Shown: positions 1 through 7,876 of the stretch, piece after piece
Layout: each line of letters begins with the position of its first letter
How positions within the stretch are numbered: position 1 is the first letter of the stretch
Assembly (NCBI GenBank): GCA_900548345.1
Contig: URKA01000001.1
Span: 124,001-188,000, forward strand
Source of the DNA: an uncultured Paraprevotella sp.
GTDB lineage: Bacteria > Bacteroidota > Bacteroidia > Bacteroidales > Bacteroidaceae
DNA: 64,000 nucleotides
Direction: 5' to 3'
Notes under the pieces: generated by a model
The model's input: only the letters and a program-made list of their open reading frames with translations
The model's database searches: none
What the model was told of the DNA's origin: nothing
Position numbers and translations under genes: made by a program

Positions 1-1
1 C

Positions 2-325
2 CTGCCTTGCGGCGTACAATACAAAATATTGGTGAAGGGAGAAGGAGAAATCCCTACGGCCGACTCCAAGGTGAAAGTAAATTATGAAGGACGTTTGGTG
101 GACGGCACTGTATTCGACAGTTCCTACACACGAAAGAAACCTACATCATTTGCATGCAACCAGGTAATCAAAGGATGGACCGAAGCGCTGACACACATGC
201 CCGTCGGTTCCAAATGGGAAATCTACATCCCGCAGGAACTGGGCTACGGGGCACGTGAAGCCGGAAAAATCAAACCGTTCTCTGCATTAATTTTCACAGT
301 AGAACTGCTTGAGATAGAAAAGTAG
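2..325 (+). CDS. FKBP-type peptidyl-prolyl cis-trans isomerase (5' partial)
   Basis: C-terminal part of an FKBP isomerase; the frame is open to the left edge, so the start lies outside the window. The visible residues begin GVQYKILVKGEG and continue with KVNYEGRLVDGTVFDSS, the core FKBP strand, then VIKGWTEAL, IPQELGYGA and a final LIFTVELLEIEK, which are the classic FKBP fold signatures. It would catalyse proline isomerisation; the GVQYK lead-in is typical of FkpA/Mip-type periplasmic or outer-membrane members with an N-terminal dimerisation domain, but that part is not visible. A strong terminator follows immediately. Confidence 0.93.
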   Translation: MPCGVQYKILVKGEGEIPTADSKVKVNYEGRLVDGTVFDSSYTRKKPTSFACNQVIKGWTEALTHMPVGSKWEIYIPQELGYGAREAGKIKPFSALIFTVELLEIEK

Positions 326-343
326 ACTGCAAGCAAAAGCATC

Positions 344-381
344 AAAAAAGGTACCAAATTCTGATTTGGTACCTTTTTTTT
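344..381 (+). terminator. Rho-independent terminator after the FKBP gene
   Basis: Perfect inverted repeat AAAAGGTACCAAAT / ATTTGGTACCTTTT with a four-base loop, followed by a run of T. It separates the FKBP gene from the Lrp/AsnC gene. Confidence 0.9.
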
Positions 382-412
382 GTTAAAACAGACACAATAT
401 CAATAAAAACCA

Positions 413-420
413 CTATATTT
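413..420 (+). promoter_or_regulatory. Bacteroidetes -7 promoter box for the Lrp/AsnC operon
   Basis: TATATTTG matches TAnnTTTG exactly. A transcript starting about 7 bases downstream would leave no leader for the ATG at 430, which supports the ATG at 457 as the real start of the regulator. Confidence 0.6.
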
Positions 421-456
421 GCTTACAAAATGTCTTCTAAACTAAAATTAAATCTC

Positions 457-924
457 ATGGAGAAAATAGATAACTTGGATAAAAAGATTCTGGAGATTAT
501 CACAGGCAACGCACGCATCCCGTTCAAAGATGTCGCAGGAGAATGCGGCGTATCACGTGCCGCCATACACCAGAGAGTACAGCGACTGATTGACATGGGA
601 GTCATCATCGGTTCAGGATATCACGTAGACCCTAAAACGTTAGGTTACAGCACATGCACATACGTAGGTATCACGCTCGAACGCGGCTCCATGTACAAAC
701 GGGTAGTGGAAGAGTTGAACCACATACCGGAAGTCGTGGAATGCCACTTCACCACCGGTCCCTACACCATGCTTGTCAAGCTGTACGCTTGCGACAACAC
801 ACACCTGATGGACCTGCTGAACAACAAACTTCAAGAGATTCCGGGCGTGATTTCTACAGAAACCCTGATTTCACTCGAACAGAGCATCAACAAGGAAGTA
901 CCCATCGGATTGGACAAGAAATAA
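457..924 (+). CDS. Lrp/AsnC family transcriptional regulator
   Basis: 155-residue Lrp/AsnC regulator. The N-terminal winged helix-turn-helix (about residues 3-55) reads NLDKKILEIITGNARIPFKDVAGE and CGVSRAAIHQRVQRL, and the rest is the RAM/effector-binding domain (VVECHFTTGPYTMLVKLYACD). The ATG at 457 is preferred over the in-frame ATG at 430 because a -7 box ends at 420 and because family members begin close to MEKIDNLD. The downstream fusion peptidase starts 6 bases after the stop, so it is probably co-transcribed. Lrp/AsnC proteins sense amino acids, which suits control of the neighbouring peptidase genes; that link is inference. Confidence 0.9.
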   Translation: MEKIDNLDKKILEIITGNARIPFKDVAGECGVSRAAIHQRVQRLIDMGVIIGSGYHVDPKTLGYSTCTYVGITLERGSMYKRVVEELNHIPEVVECHFTTGPYTMLVKLYACDNTHLMDLLNNKLQEIPGVISTETLISLEQSINKEVPIGLDKK

Positions 925-930
925 GGCAAT

Positions 931-2697
931 ATGAATGCTGATTACTATGACTGGGCGGCCGTTTACGACCGCCTTCATGCTCATTATCCGGGCTATAAAC
1001 GTCAGCCGGTCATAGGCATCACCGGAAACTTCGGTGAGAAAGGATGCGAATTGGCCGAAGGTTATTTCGAATCAGTATTGAAGGCTGGTGGAACGCCCCT
1101 CATCATCCCACCTTTTGAAGACAGAGACGCAATGGCCGGCGTACTGGACCGCATCGACGGACTCCTGCTCTCCGGCGGAGGAGACCTTAATCCGCTATTC
1201 ATAGGAGAAGAGCCGAGCCCGCAACTCCATTCGGTCAACTACAAACGCGATCTGGCCGAACTGTTGCTCATACGCCTGGCCTTCGATCGCCAGATACCTA
1301 TCCTCGGAATATGCCGCGGCATACAAATGCTGGCCGCCGCACTGGGCGGAACGATATATCAAGACATTCATACACAATGCCCCGCCCCGCTTATCGGACA
1401 TGACCAACAGCTGGACCGCCGCTATGCCTCGCATACCGTGCAGGCCACTACGGACAGCACGATACTCAAACCCCTGATGGGCGAACGTCCTTTTCCCGTC
1501 AACTCTTTCCATCATCAGGCTGTCAAAGCACCGGGACCTCACCTGAAAGTCTGCGCCACCTCGCCGGACGGACTCATCGAAGCCGTAGAGTCGTCGGAAT
1601 GCAAGTCGATACTGGGCGTGCAGTGGCATCCCGAATGCTTTATCCTCAGGCAGGACCAATCCATGATGCCCTTGTTCGAATGGCTCACAGGCGAAGCCGC
1701 CTCGTTCGGCAAAGCCAAGGAGATACACGGGAGGACACTTACGCTGGACAGCCATTGCGACACACCGATGTTCTTCCATGAACACATCGATTTCCACCGG
1801 CGCGACCCACGCATCCTCGTGGACCTTCATAAAATGACGGAAGGACACCTCGACGCCACCATCATGGTGGCTTATCTGGAACAGGGAGAACGCACCGACG
1901 AGGCATTATTGGCCGCCACGGCAAAGGCCAACCGCATACTGAACCAAATAGAAGAAATGGCGGCAAACAACTGCACTGCCGTAGATATAGCCCGGACACC
2001 GGCAGACCTCCTGCGGCTCAAAAAGGTGGGCAAGAAGGCCATCATGCTGGGCATTGAAAACGGATACGCCATAGGAAAAGACCTGTCGAGGCTCGAACAC
2101 TTCCGCAACCGGGGCGTCGTATATATGACGTTGTGTCACAACGGGGACAACGACCTGTGCGATTCGGCACGCGGACAGAAAGAGCACGGCGGACTGAGCG
2201 CATTGGGACGGGAAGCCGTCATCGAGATGAACCGTCTCGGTATCATGGCAGACCTCTCGCACGCTGCGGAAAGCAGTTTCTACGACGCATTGGAACTGAG
2301 CCGCACACCCATTGTATGCTCACACTCGTCATGCCGTGCCTTGTGCGATGTGCCGCGCAACCTGACGGACGAACAGATGAAAGCCCTCGCCCGAAAAGGC
2401 GGAGTGGCACAAATCACGCTGTATAAAGGATTCCTGCGCAAGGACGGACAAGCCTGCATACTCGACGCCATCGAGCACCTGAACCATGCGGTAAACGTCA
2501 TGGGCGTCGAACATGTAGGCATCGGCACGGACTTCGACGGAGACGGCGGCATTCCCGGATGCGCCTCAGCTTCGGAAATCATCAACCTAACCCGCCGACT
2601 GCTGGCGGAACGGTACAGTGAAGAGGATATTGCCCGCATCTGGGGAGGCAATTTCCTGAGAGTCATGCAACTTGTACAAGACAGTAAAGAAAAATAA
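931..2697 (+). CDS. Fusion of gamma-glutamyl hydrolase-type amidotransferase (C26) and M19 dipeptidase
   Basis: 588-residue two-domain protein. Residues about 24-255 are a class I glutamine-amidotransferase-like peptidase C26 domain related to PuuD: nucleophile Cys128 in GICRGIQ and the His233/Glu235 pair in QWHPE. Residues about 268-585 are a membrane-dipeptidase (M19) TIM barrel with zinc ligands His275 and Asp277 (DSHCDTP), Glu376 (LGIENGYA), His444 (DLSHAAE) and His465 (VCSHSSCRAL), plus GIGTDFDG. There is no signal peptide, so a cytoplasmic location is likely. The two activities together would split a gamma-glutamyl bond and then a dipeptide; the true substrate is unknown. Second gene of the Lrp/AsnC operon. 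All catalytic residues are present in both halves. Confidence 0.9.
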   Translation: MNADYYDWAAVYDRLHAHYPGYKRQPVIGITGNFGEKGCELAEGYFESVLKAGGTPLIIPPFEDRDAMAGVLDRIDGLLLSGGGDLNPLFIGEEPSPQLHSVNYKRDLAELLLIRLAFDRQIPILGICRGIQMLAAALGGTIYQDIHTQCPAPLIGHDQQLDRRYASHTVQATTDSTILKPLMGERPFPVNSFHHQAVKAPGPHLKVCATSPDGLIEAVESSECKSILGVQWHPECFILRQDQSMMPLFEWLTGEAASFGKAKEIHGRTLTLDSHCDTPMFFHEHIDFHRRDPRILVDLHKMTEGHLDATIMVAYLEQGERTDEALLAATAKANRILNQIEEMAANNCTAVDIARTPADLLRLKKVGKKAIMLGIENGYAIGKDLSRLEHFRNRGVVYMTLCHNGDNDLCDSARGQKEHGGLSALGREAVIEMNRLGIMADLSHAAESSFYDALELSRTPIVCSHSSCRALCDVPRNLTDEQMKALARKGGVAQITLYKGFLRKDGQACILDAIEHLNHAVNVMGVEHVGIGTDFDGDGGIPGCASASEIINLTRRLLAERYSEEDIARIWGGNFLRVMQLVQDSKEK

Positions 2698-2710
2698 TCC
2701 GCAAAGTAGA

Positions 2711-3721
2711 ATGAAAAGAACCCTATTGACCATATCCTACGGCATCGCGGCCGTATTCATGCTGTTGGCCCCGTCTTCCTGCCGGTTGTCGGCCGGCAAG
2801 CAGGCTGCCGGCGCAGACACCATCGTCATGGCACAGGCCCCGACGTTCGATGCCGACAGCGCATACGCCTACACAGACGCACAATGCAGCTTCGGGCCGC
2901 GCGTACCGAACAGTGACGCACACCGCAGATGCGGAGATTACATAGCCGCACAGTTCACACGTTTCGGAGCCACAGTCACCAACCAGTATGCGGACCTCGC
3001 GGCATACGACGGGACGGTGCTGAAAGCGCGCAACATCATTGCCTCGTATAATCCCGAAGCCGATATACGCATACTGATTTGCGGACATTGGGACAGCCGC
3101 CCGTGGGCGGACAACGACCCCGACCCGGCCAACCACCGACGCCCCGTACTCGCCGCCAACGATGCCGCCAGCGATGTGGCCGTCATGCTTGAGATGGCAC
3201 GGCAGATACAGCTTCACCCGATGAACATCGGCGTAGACTTCATCTGCTTCGATGCGGAAGACTACGGACAACCGCAATGGGACGACAAGGAATATCCTTC
3301 GGACGGCTGGTGCTTAGGCTCGCAATACTGGGCGGAGAATCCCCATGTATACGCCTACCGCGCCCGTTTCGGTATCCTTATGGACATGGTGGGCGGACAG
3401 GGCGCCGTTTTCCGTAAAGAAGGGTTCTCGCTGAATTTCGCGTCACAGGTAGTCGACCTTGTATGGAAAACCGCGGCGCAATGCGGCTACGGGAACTATT
3501 TCTCCACGGAAGAAGGAGGCTATGTCACCGACGACCACCTTCCGGTGAACCGCACCGCACAAATACCCTGCATAGACATCATTCCGCACTTCACGGACGG
3601 CCCGTCGGGTTTCGGCCCCACGTGGCATACGGTGGAAGATGACATGCAGCACATAGACAAAAACGTACTGAAAGCGGTCGGACAGACCGTGCTCCAGGTG
3701 ATTTACAACGAAAACCGATAA
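2711..3721 (+). CDS. M28-family zinc hydrolase, glutaminyl-peptide cyclotransferase-like lipoprotein
   Basis: 336 residues starting at the ATG at 2711; an N-terminal hydrophobic segment ends in APSSC (Cys24), a plausible lipoprotein signal. The body is an M28/glutaminyl cyclase fold: ICGHWDSRPWADND, LAANDAASDVAVMLEMAR, CFDAEDYG and TWHTVEDDMQHID supply the expected His, Asp, Glu and His zinc-binding positions. Members either cyclise N-terminal Gln to pyroglutamate or act as aminopeptidases; the HWDSR...ANDAASD pattern favours the cyclase-like branch. It follows the C26/M19 gene with a 13-base gap and precedes sufE by 2 bases, so it is part of the operon. Confidence 0.85.
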   Translation: MKRTLLTISYGIAAVFMLLAPSSCRLSAGKQAAGADTIVMAQAPTFDADSAYAYTDAQCSFGPRVPNSDAHRRCGDYIAAQFTRFGATVTNQYADLAAYDGTVLKARNIIASYNPEADIRILICGHWDSRPWADNDPDPANHRRPVLAANDAASDVAVMLEMARQIQLHPMNIGVDFICFDAEDYGQPQWDDKEYPSDGWCLGSQYWAENPHVYAYRARFGILMDMVGGQGAVFRKEGFSLNFASQVVDLVWKTAAQCGYGNYFSTEEGGYVTDDHLPVNRTAQIPCIDIIPHFTDGPSGFGPTWHTVEDDMQHIDKNVLKAVGQTVLQVIYNENR

Positions 3722-3723
3722 AT

Positions 3724-4152
3724 ATGAAAACAATAGACGAACTTCAAGACGAGGTCATCGAAGAATTCGGCGACTTCGACGACTGGATGGACAGATACCA
3801 GCTGCTCATCGACCTGGGAAGCGAACAGGAAGCGCTCCCCGACACATACAAGACCGAGCAGAACCTCATCGACGGCTGCCAAAGCCGCGTGTGGCTGCAA
3901 GCCGACTACGAGGACGGTGTGGTGACGTTCCGTGCCGAGAGCGATGCGCTGATTGTAAAAGGTATCGTTGCCTTGCTGGTAAGGGTTCTCAGCGGACACA
4001 CCCCCGATGAAATCCTCCATGCCGACCTTTATTTCATCGACCGCATCGGTCTGAAAGAACATCTCTCTCCCACCCGAAGCAACGGGTTGGTGGCCATGCT
4101 GAAACAAATGAAGATGTACGCCCTGGCTTTCAAAGCGAAAGAACAGGCCTGA
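3724..4152 (+). CDS. sufE: SufE family Fe-S cluster assembly protein
   Basis: 142 residues, normal SufE length. The conserved sulfur-accepting cysteine is Cys52 in LIDGCQSRVWL, preceded by FDDWMDRYQLLIDLG and followed by the LVRVLSGHTPDEI and LSPTRSNGLVAM segments typical of the family. SufE takes sulfane sulfur from the SufS cysteine desulfurase and passes it to the SufBCD scaffold in the cytoplasm. No other suf gene is in the window. It starts 2 bases after the M28 stop. Confidence 0.93.
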   Translation: MKTIDELQDEVIEEFGDFDDWMDRYQLLIDLGSEQEALPDTYKTEQNLIDGCQSRVWLQADYEDGVVTFRAESDALIVKGIVALLVRVLSGHTPDEILHADLYFIDRIGLKEHLSPTRSNGLVAMLKQMKMYALAFKAKEQA

Positions 4153-4364
4153 CCGATACAAGCCGACGGTGAAGGAGTGACGCCATTGCGGATTCAATGT
4201 TCCGGCACTCCCCCGCCGTCCCCTTATCCTCCGATACGGGAAGTCCGGCACATCCCAACCCATCAACCGGAGAGGAACGAAAAACCTTACCGCCTCTGAC
4301 CGGAAAACATAAGATGTGGAAAAATCTTCCACACTGACAACCTCTTGCCATACACAATTTTCCT

Positions 4365-4372
4365 TATATTTG
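4365..4372 (+). promoter_or_regulatory. -7 promoter box for the two-repeat lipoprotein
   Basis: TATATTTG, an exact TAnnTTTG match, lies 57 bases upstream of the ATG at 4430. This argues for that start rather than an in-frame codon further upstream at 4316, which would lie before the promoter. Confidence 0.6.
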
Positions 4373-4429
4373 TCTTCTAACTTACCAACCTTAGAAGTTG
4401 CGCCCGACACGGACATAGGGTATACGAAG

Positions 4430-5197
4430 ATGAAAACACAGAAAATCCTTTCACGGTTCGGCCTCTTGTTGGGCATCGCACTGGCATTCGCCTCATGCAG
4501 CAAGACGAAACTGCAAATCCTGCTTGAAGCTGCCAACAAAGAGTGCCCTGTCTCAATGGGGCTGTTGGGGGAAATCAGCAGCATCACTTATGAAGACAAC
4601 ACCGTGTTCTTCAACTATGAGATAAATGAAGACATTGTCAACATCGACATACTGGAATCCAATGCCGAGACCTTAAAGGCCAACGCCATCATTGCCCTTC
4701 AGAACTCCACAGGCGAGACAAAGGAACTGATGGCTGAAATCAAGAATGCCGGGGCAGGCCTTTCCTTGGCCTTCAAGGGCAAGCAGAGTGGAAAAACAAC
4801 CACCTTCGAATTGACACCTGAGGAAATAGCTACCATAGGCAGTACTTCTGCAGCAGATTCAGACCCTGCAGTCCAGTTAGAAGCCCTCTTGAAAAGCGCC
4901 AACATGCAACTGCCAAGGGAGGACGGTCCGGGAATGGTATCGGAGAGCGCGACCGTAGAAGGTGATTACGTGGTATACACTTTAAAAGTAGACGAGGACA
5001 TCCACTCCATCCAAGAACTCAACGCACAGAAGAAACAGATAAAGGATAACATAAAAAATATGTTTGCCAACCCGGACCTGGTCATGCAACAAGAAATCGC
5101 CATCTACAAGAACGCAGGGAAGGGCCTCATCTACAAGTATGTGGGCAACCAAAGCGGAGAGACCTGTGTGGTCGAGATAGACGCTGACGAACTGTAA
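4430..5197 (+). CDS. Two-repeat lipoprotein of unknown function
   Basis: 255 residues. The N-terminal signal ends in LAFASCSK, with Cys23 as the lipidation site. I do not recognise a named family. The mature part appears to be an internal duplication: LLEAANKECPVSMG, then a strand-rich part and IVNIDILESNAETLKANAIIAL in the first half, matched by LLKSANMQLPREDG and IHSIQELNAQKKQIKDNIKNM in the second; both halves end with a KNAGxGLxxxxxGxQSG stretch (residues near 105-125 and 230-250). It is likely an outer-membrane or periplasmic lipoprotein transcribed alone from its own -7 box. Function cannot be stated. Confidence 0.8.
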   Translation: MKTQKILSRFGLLLGIALAFASCSKTKLQILLEAANKECPVSMGLLGEISSITYEDNTVFFNYEINEDIVNIDILESNAETLKANAIIALQNSTGETKELMAEIKNAGAGLSLAFKGKQSGKTTTFELTPEEIATIGSTSAADSDPAVQLEALLKSANMQLPREDGPGMVSESATVEGDYVVYTLKVDEDIHSIQELNAQKKQIKDNIKNMFANPDLVMQQEIAIYKNAGKGLIYKYVGNQSGETCVVEIDADEL

Positions 5198-5263
5198 GCC
5201 GCCCTATACCTGTATATAATAGGAACAGGAGCGCAACGCGCCGGCTCAAAATGTAAAGAAATC

Positions 5264-5320
5264 GCTCACAGGTGAAGAATCGATTCCTCACAGGTGAAGA
5301 ACCGGTTCTTCACCTGTGAG
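5264..5320. repeat. Palindromic intergenic repeat, copy 1
   Basis: CTCACAGGTGAAGAA occurs as a direct repeat (within 5264-5279 and at 5287-5301), and the second copy is the left arm of a perfect 34-base palindrome (5287-5320) centred on AACCGGTT. It lies between the 3' end of the lipoprotein gene and the 3' end of dusB, so it may also act as a transcription-stop hairpin. It shares the core CACAGGTG/CACCTGTG with elements near 13.16 kb and 39.63 kb. Confidence 0.8.
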
Positions 5321-5356
5321 CATTTTAATGTTCTCTTGTACCCGCCGGCACAAGGT

Positions 5357-6391
5357 CTATTGCCCGTTGACATGCTCGCGCACCATCATCCTCGCCTGTT
5401 CCAGAATATCGAACAATCCGTCCACGGTTTCGGCACGCAGCATGGCGATGCGCGTCTCGCGGAAATTCGGTATTCCCTTGAATACGGGCGAAGCGGCAAG
5501 ATGGCGGCGACTGTGCAGGATACCGCGGTATTCGTCTATGCGGCGCACGCTGGTAAGCACCTGCTCCCTGAGCACGTCGATTTTCCAGTCGGCACTCATC
5601 ACGGGATAATCGCTCGCTACCACATCGGACAAGCCGCAACCGTCCTTGCCGGAATGCAGGAAATCCGTAATCTCCTTGAAAATCCAGGGGCGTCCGAATG
5701 TGGCGCGCCCCACCATCACGGCATCCACGCCATAACGGTCGAAACATTCCTTTGCCCGTTCGGGCGAGTCGATGTCACCGTTGCCGATAATCGGTATGCG
5801 CATGCGGGGATTGTTCTTCACCTCACCGATGAGCGTCCAGTCCGCCTCGCCGGTGTACATCTGTGCCCGCGTGCGTCCGTGAATGGTCAATGCCGCTATG
5901 CCACAGTCCTGCAAGCGTTCGGCCAATTCCACGATAATCTTGTCCGAACCGTCCCATCCCAGGCGGGTCTTGACCGTTACGGGTATATCCACCGCCTTCA
6001 CCACGGCTTGCGTAATCTCCAGCATCTTGGGCACATTACGGAGCATCCCCGCACCGGCGCCCTTGCCGGCCACGCGCTTCACGGGACATCCGAAGTTCAG
6101 GTCGAGCACATCGGGATGCGCCTGATCCACCACAATCCTGGCGGCCTCCACCATCGGTTCCGTTTCCTTTCCATATATCTGGATGGCCACCGGCCGTTCG
6201 TCGTCACTCACCTTCAGTTTCTCCAGACTGCGGTTCACCATCCGTATAAGCGCATCGGCAGCCACAAACTCGGAATACACCATCGCGGCTCCCATCCGTT
6301 TGCACAGCAAGCGGAAACCGATGTCCGTCACGTCCTCCATCGGCGCAAGAAAGACCGGATAAGGACCAAATTCCACATTCCCTATTTTCAT
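5357..6391 (-). CDS. dusB: tRNA-dihydrouridine synthase, DusB-like
   Basis: 344 residues from the ATG at 6391 (MKIGNVEFGPYPVFLAPMED). FMN-dependent TIM barrel that reduces uridine in the D-loop of tRNA. Visible signatures are FLAPMEDVTD, VAIQIYGKE, LDLNFGCPVKRVAGKGAGAGML (the catalytic cysteine lies in NFGCP), VTVKTRLGW, TIHGRTRAQMYTGEADW, IPIIGNGDI and VMVGRATFGRPW. The C-terminal helical domain is present. An in-frame extension to 6439 exists but is not conserved in character. A TACCTTTG box ends only about 4 bases upstream of the chosen ATG. Confidence 0.93.
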   Translation of the reverse strand: MKIGNVEFGPYPVFLAPMEDVTDIGFRLLCKRMGAAMVYSEFVAADALIRMVNRSLEKLKVSDDERPVAIQIYGKETEPMVEAARIVVDQAHPDVLDLNFGCPVKRVAGKGAGAGMLRNVPKMLEITQAVVKAVDIPVTVKTRLGWDGSDKIIVELAERLQDCGIAALTIHGRTRAQMYTGEADWTLIGEVKNNPRMRIPIIGNGDIDSPERAKECFDRYGVDAVMVGRATFGRPWIFKEITDFLHSGKDGCGLSDVVASDYPVMSADWKIDVLREQVLTSVRRIDEYRGILHSRRHLAASPVFKGIPNFRETRIAMLRAETVDGLFDILEQARMMVREHVNGQ

Positions 6392-6395
6392 ACCG

Positions 6396-6403
6396 CAAAG
6401 GTA
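6396..6403 (-). promoter_or_regulatory. Possible -7 box upstream of dusB
   Basis: TACCTTTG on the minus strand matches TAnnTTTG but sits so close to the ATG that the message would be leaderless or nearly so. Real promoter or chance match is undecided. Confidence 0.35.
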
Positions 6404-6466
6404 TATAAAAAAGTCGGTTTTACGATGGCCGGTATCCATACAACGGGGAGAAAGGGTACAGAAAGA

Positions 6467-6539
6467 AGCCCTGAAAGTTCTTCATGAAGAGCTTTCAGGG
6501 CTTACATCCAATCCCACAAGTCTTTCTTGAGGAAAGACT
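6467..6539 (-). terminator. Hairpins downstream of the first OmpA-like gene
   Basis: Two hairpins follow the stop of the OmpA-like gene on the minus strand: AGTCTTTC/GAAAGACT (6519-6539) and an 11-base perfect stem AGCCCTGAAAG/CTTTCAGGGCT (6467-6502). The second is followed by a short pyrimidine-rich stretch. Probable terminator. Confidence 0.6.
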
Positions 6540-6541
6540 CC

Positions 6542-7720
6542 TTACTTGTTGTTCTCTATCGTACAGATGCTGACGCGGTTCCAATCAGGCTCCTCGAACA
6601 TGTCGCCCACTCCGAGGCCCTGTGCCGTGATACGGCTGGCGTCAATCTTGTATTTGTTAATCAGCATGGTTCTGACAGCTTCTGCACGCTGGTTAGCAAT
6701 ACGCGTGTTGACATCGACGTTACCTTCGGGAGAAGCATAACCGAGAATCGTCACAGTGGCGTTCTTATGATTCTTCAGGTAAACTGCGATACGCTCTACA
6801 TTAGGCTGCTGCGAAGCGTCGATAATGGTCTTTCCCTGACGGAACGTAACTACCGACTCCAATGTGTTGCGGTTGTTGGTCACTACCTGAGGCGCCTTGT
6901 TCTGACAATCCTTCAAAGCCTTCTCCAGGTCGGCAGACTTCATTTCCTGTTTACGCAGGGCATTCTGAGTGCTTCTCAAATCGTTGTCCTTTCCGGCTGC
7001 CTCCTGTCTCAAGTTGTTGATTGTAGCGTTCAATGCGCTGACCTCTTCCGCGTCATAAGCCCTGACTTTCGTCATGTAATGTTCTCCGTTGCTGTTCTTG
7101 AAGCGGTAGGTCACACCTGCCGTGATTTCCCAATTGGCATAGTTGGCGTTGAACGTGGAATGGGTATTCTCCCTTCCGGCATCACGCATATCCATATCCC
7201 AGAAGATGGCAGGCTTGATACCTATCGTCCAGGCTTTTTTCTTGCCTACATTGAAGTTGAAGTTAGCACCGGCCTTGGCCGCCAGGAAGTTCCCGTCTTT
7301 GTTGTCCGGGTAAATGTCCATTACGCGCAACCATCCGAAGCCGCCGACAGCCTCAACCTCGAACAGGCGCGGCTTTCCGTTGTAGCCGGCAAAGAGGTTG
7401 TTCAGATTCAGACGGTGCAGCAACATGACATCGAAGGCATCGAATACCGTGGCACTTTTCTGGATGGCCTTCGGACTTTGCGTATTGACAGTCCAATAAC
7501 TTTCAAACGTCACGCCATAAAGTGGAGACACTTGCTTGTTGACATCAAGACCGACCACCGCGCGTGAGTTCTTTATAAATTTACTGTGGGTAAGCGGGCT
7601 TACTATACCGCCGTTGATTCCAACTGACCAGTTGTCACCGAACTTGTTCCCTGACAGGTTCTGAGCGTTCAGGCTACCTAAGCCTACAAGGCTCGCTAAT
7701 ACAAATAAAGACTTTTTCAT
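6542..7720 (-). CDS. OmpA family outer membrane protein (copy A)
   Basis: 392 residues from the ATG at 7720. The signal peptide MKKSLFVLASLVGLGSLNA is followed by an N-terminal beta-barrel region (DNWSVGINGGIVSPLTH, EVEAVGGFGWL, WEITAGVTYRFKNSNG). A predicted coiled-coil linker at about 225-265 (LNATINNLRQEAAGKDNDL) leads to a C-terminal OmpA peptidoglycan-binding domain (VTILGYASPEGNVDVN, RIANQRAEAV, ITAQGLGVG). It likely anchors the outer membrane to peptidoglycan. It is a close paralogue of the next gene upstream on the same strand; each has its own promoter box and terminator. Confidence 0.9.
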   Translation of the reverse strand: MKKSLFVLASLVGLGSLNAQNLSGNKFGDNWSVGINGGIVSPLTHSKFIKNSRAVVGLDVNKQVSPLYGVTFESYWTVNTQSPKAIQKSATVFDAFDVMLLHRLNLNNLFAGYNGKPRLFEVEAVGGFGWLRVMDIYPDNKDGNFLAAKAGANFNFNVGKKKAWTIGIKPAIFWDMDMRDAGRENTHSTFNANYANWEITAGVTYRFKNSNGEHYMTKVRAYDAEEVSALNATINNLRQEAAGKDNDLRSTQNALRKQEMKSADLEKALKDCQNKAPQVVTNNRNTLESVVTFRQGKTIIDASQQPNVERIAVYLKNHKNATVTILGYASPEGNVDVNTRIANQRAEAVRTMLINKYKIDASRITAQGLGVGDMFEEPDWNRVSICTIENNK

Positions 7721-7749
7721 AATTTCATAATTTGGTTTGTTATACATCG

Positions 7750-7757
7750 CAAAGATA
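7750..7757 (-). promoter_or_regulatory. -7 promoter box for OmpA-like copy A
   Basis: TATCTTTG on the minus strand (CAAAGATA on plus), exact TAnnTTTG, about 30 bases upstream of the ATG at 7720. Confidence 0.6.
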
Positions 7758-7825
7758 ATTCGTTTCGAGTTTCTTCAATCACGGATAATCTTATTAAATG
7801 TTAGGAGACAGTTGTTTTATGTAAA

Positions 7826-7859
7826 AAAATAAGGAGACTGTCTCCAGCCTCCTTATTTT
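7826..7859 (-). terminator. Terminator of OmpA-like copy B
   Basis: Stem AAATAAGGAG/CTCCTTATTT just after the stop at 7877, followed on the minus strand by a T-rich run. Confidence 0.75.
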
Positions 7860-7876
7860 ATATAAAATTCACAAGA

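Noticed and set aside
3703..4587. Minus-strand frame of 294 codons opposite sufE and the following gap
   Set aside because: It spans sufE antisense and the promoter region of the next gene, and its composition is not protein-like.
5294..6487. Long plus-strand open frame of 397 codons
   Set aside because: It is the antisense of dusB, rich in His, Arg and Gly with no family resemblance; the minus-strand frame carries all dihydrouridine synthase motifs.
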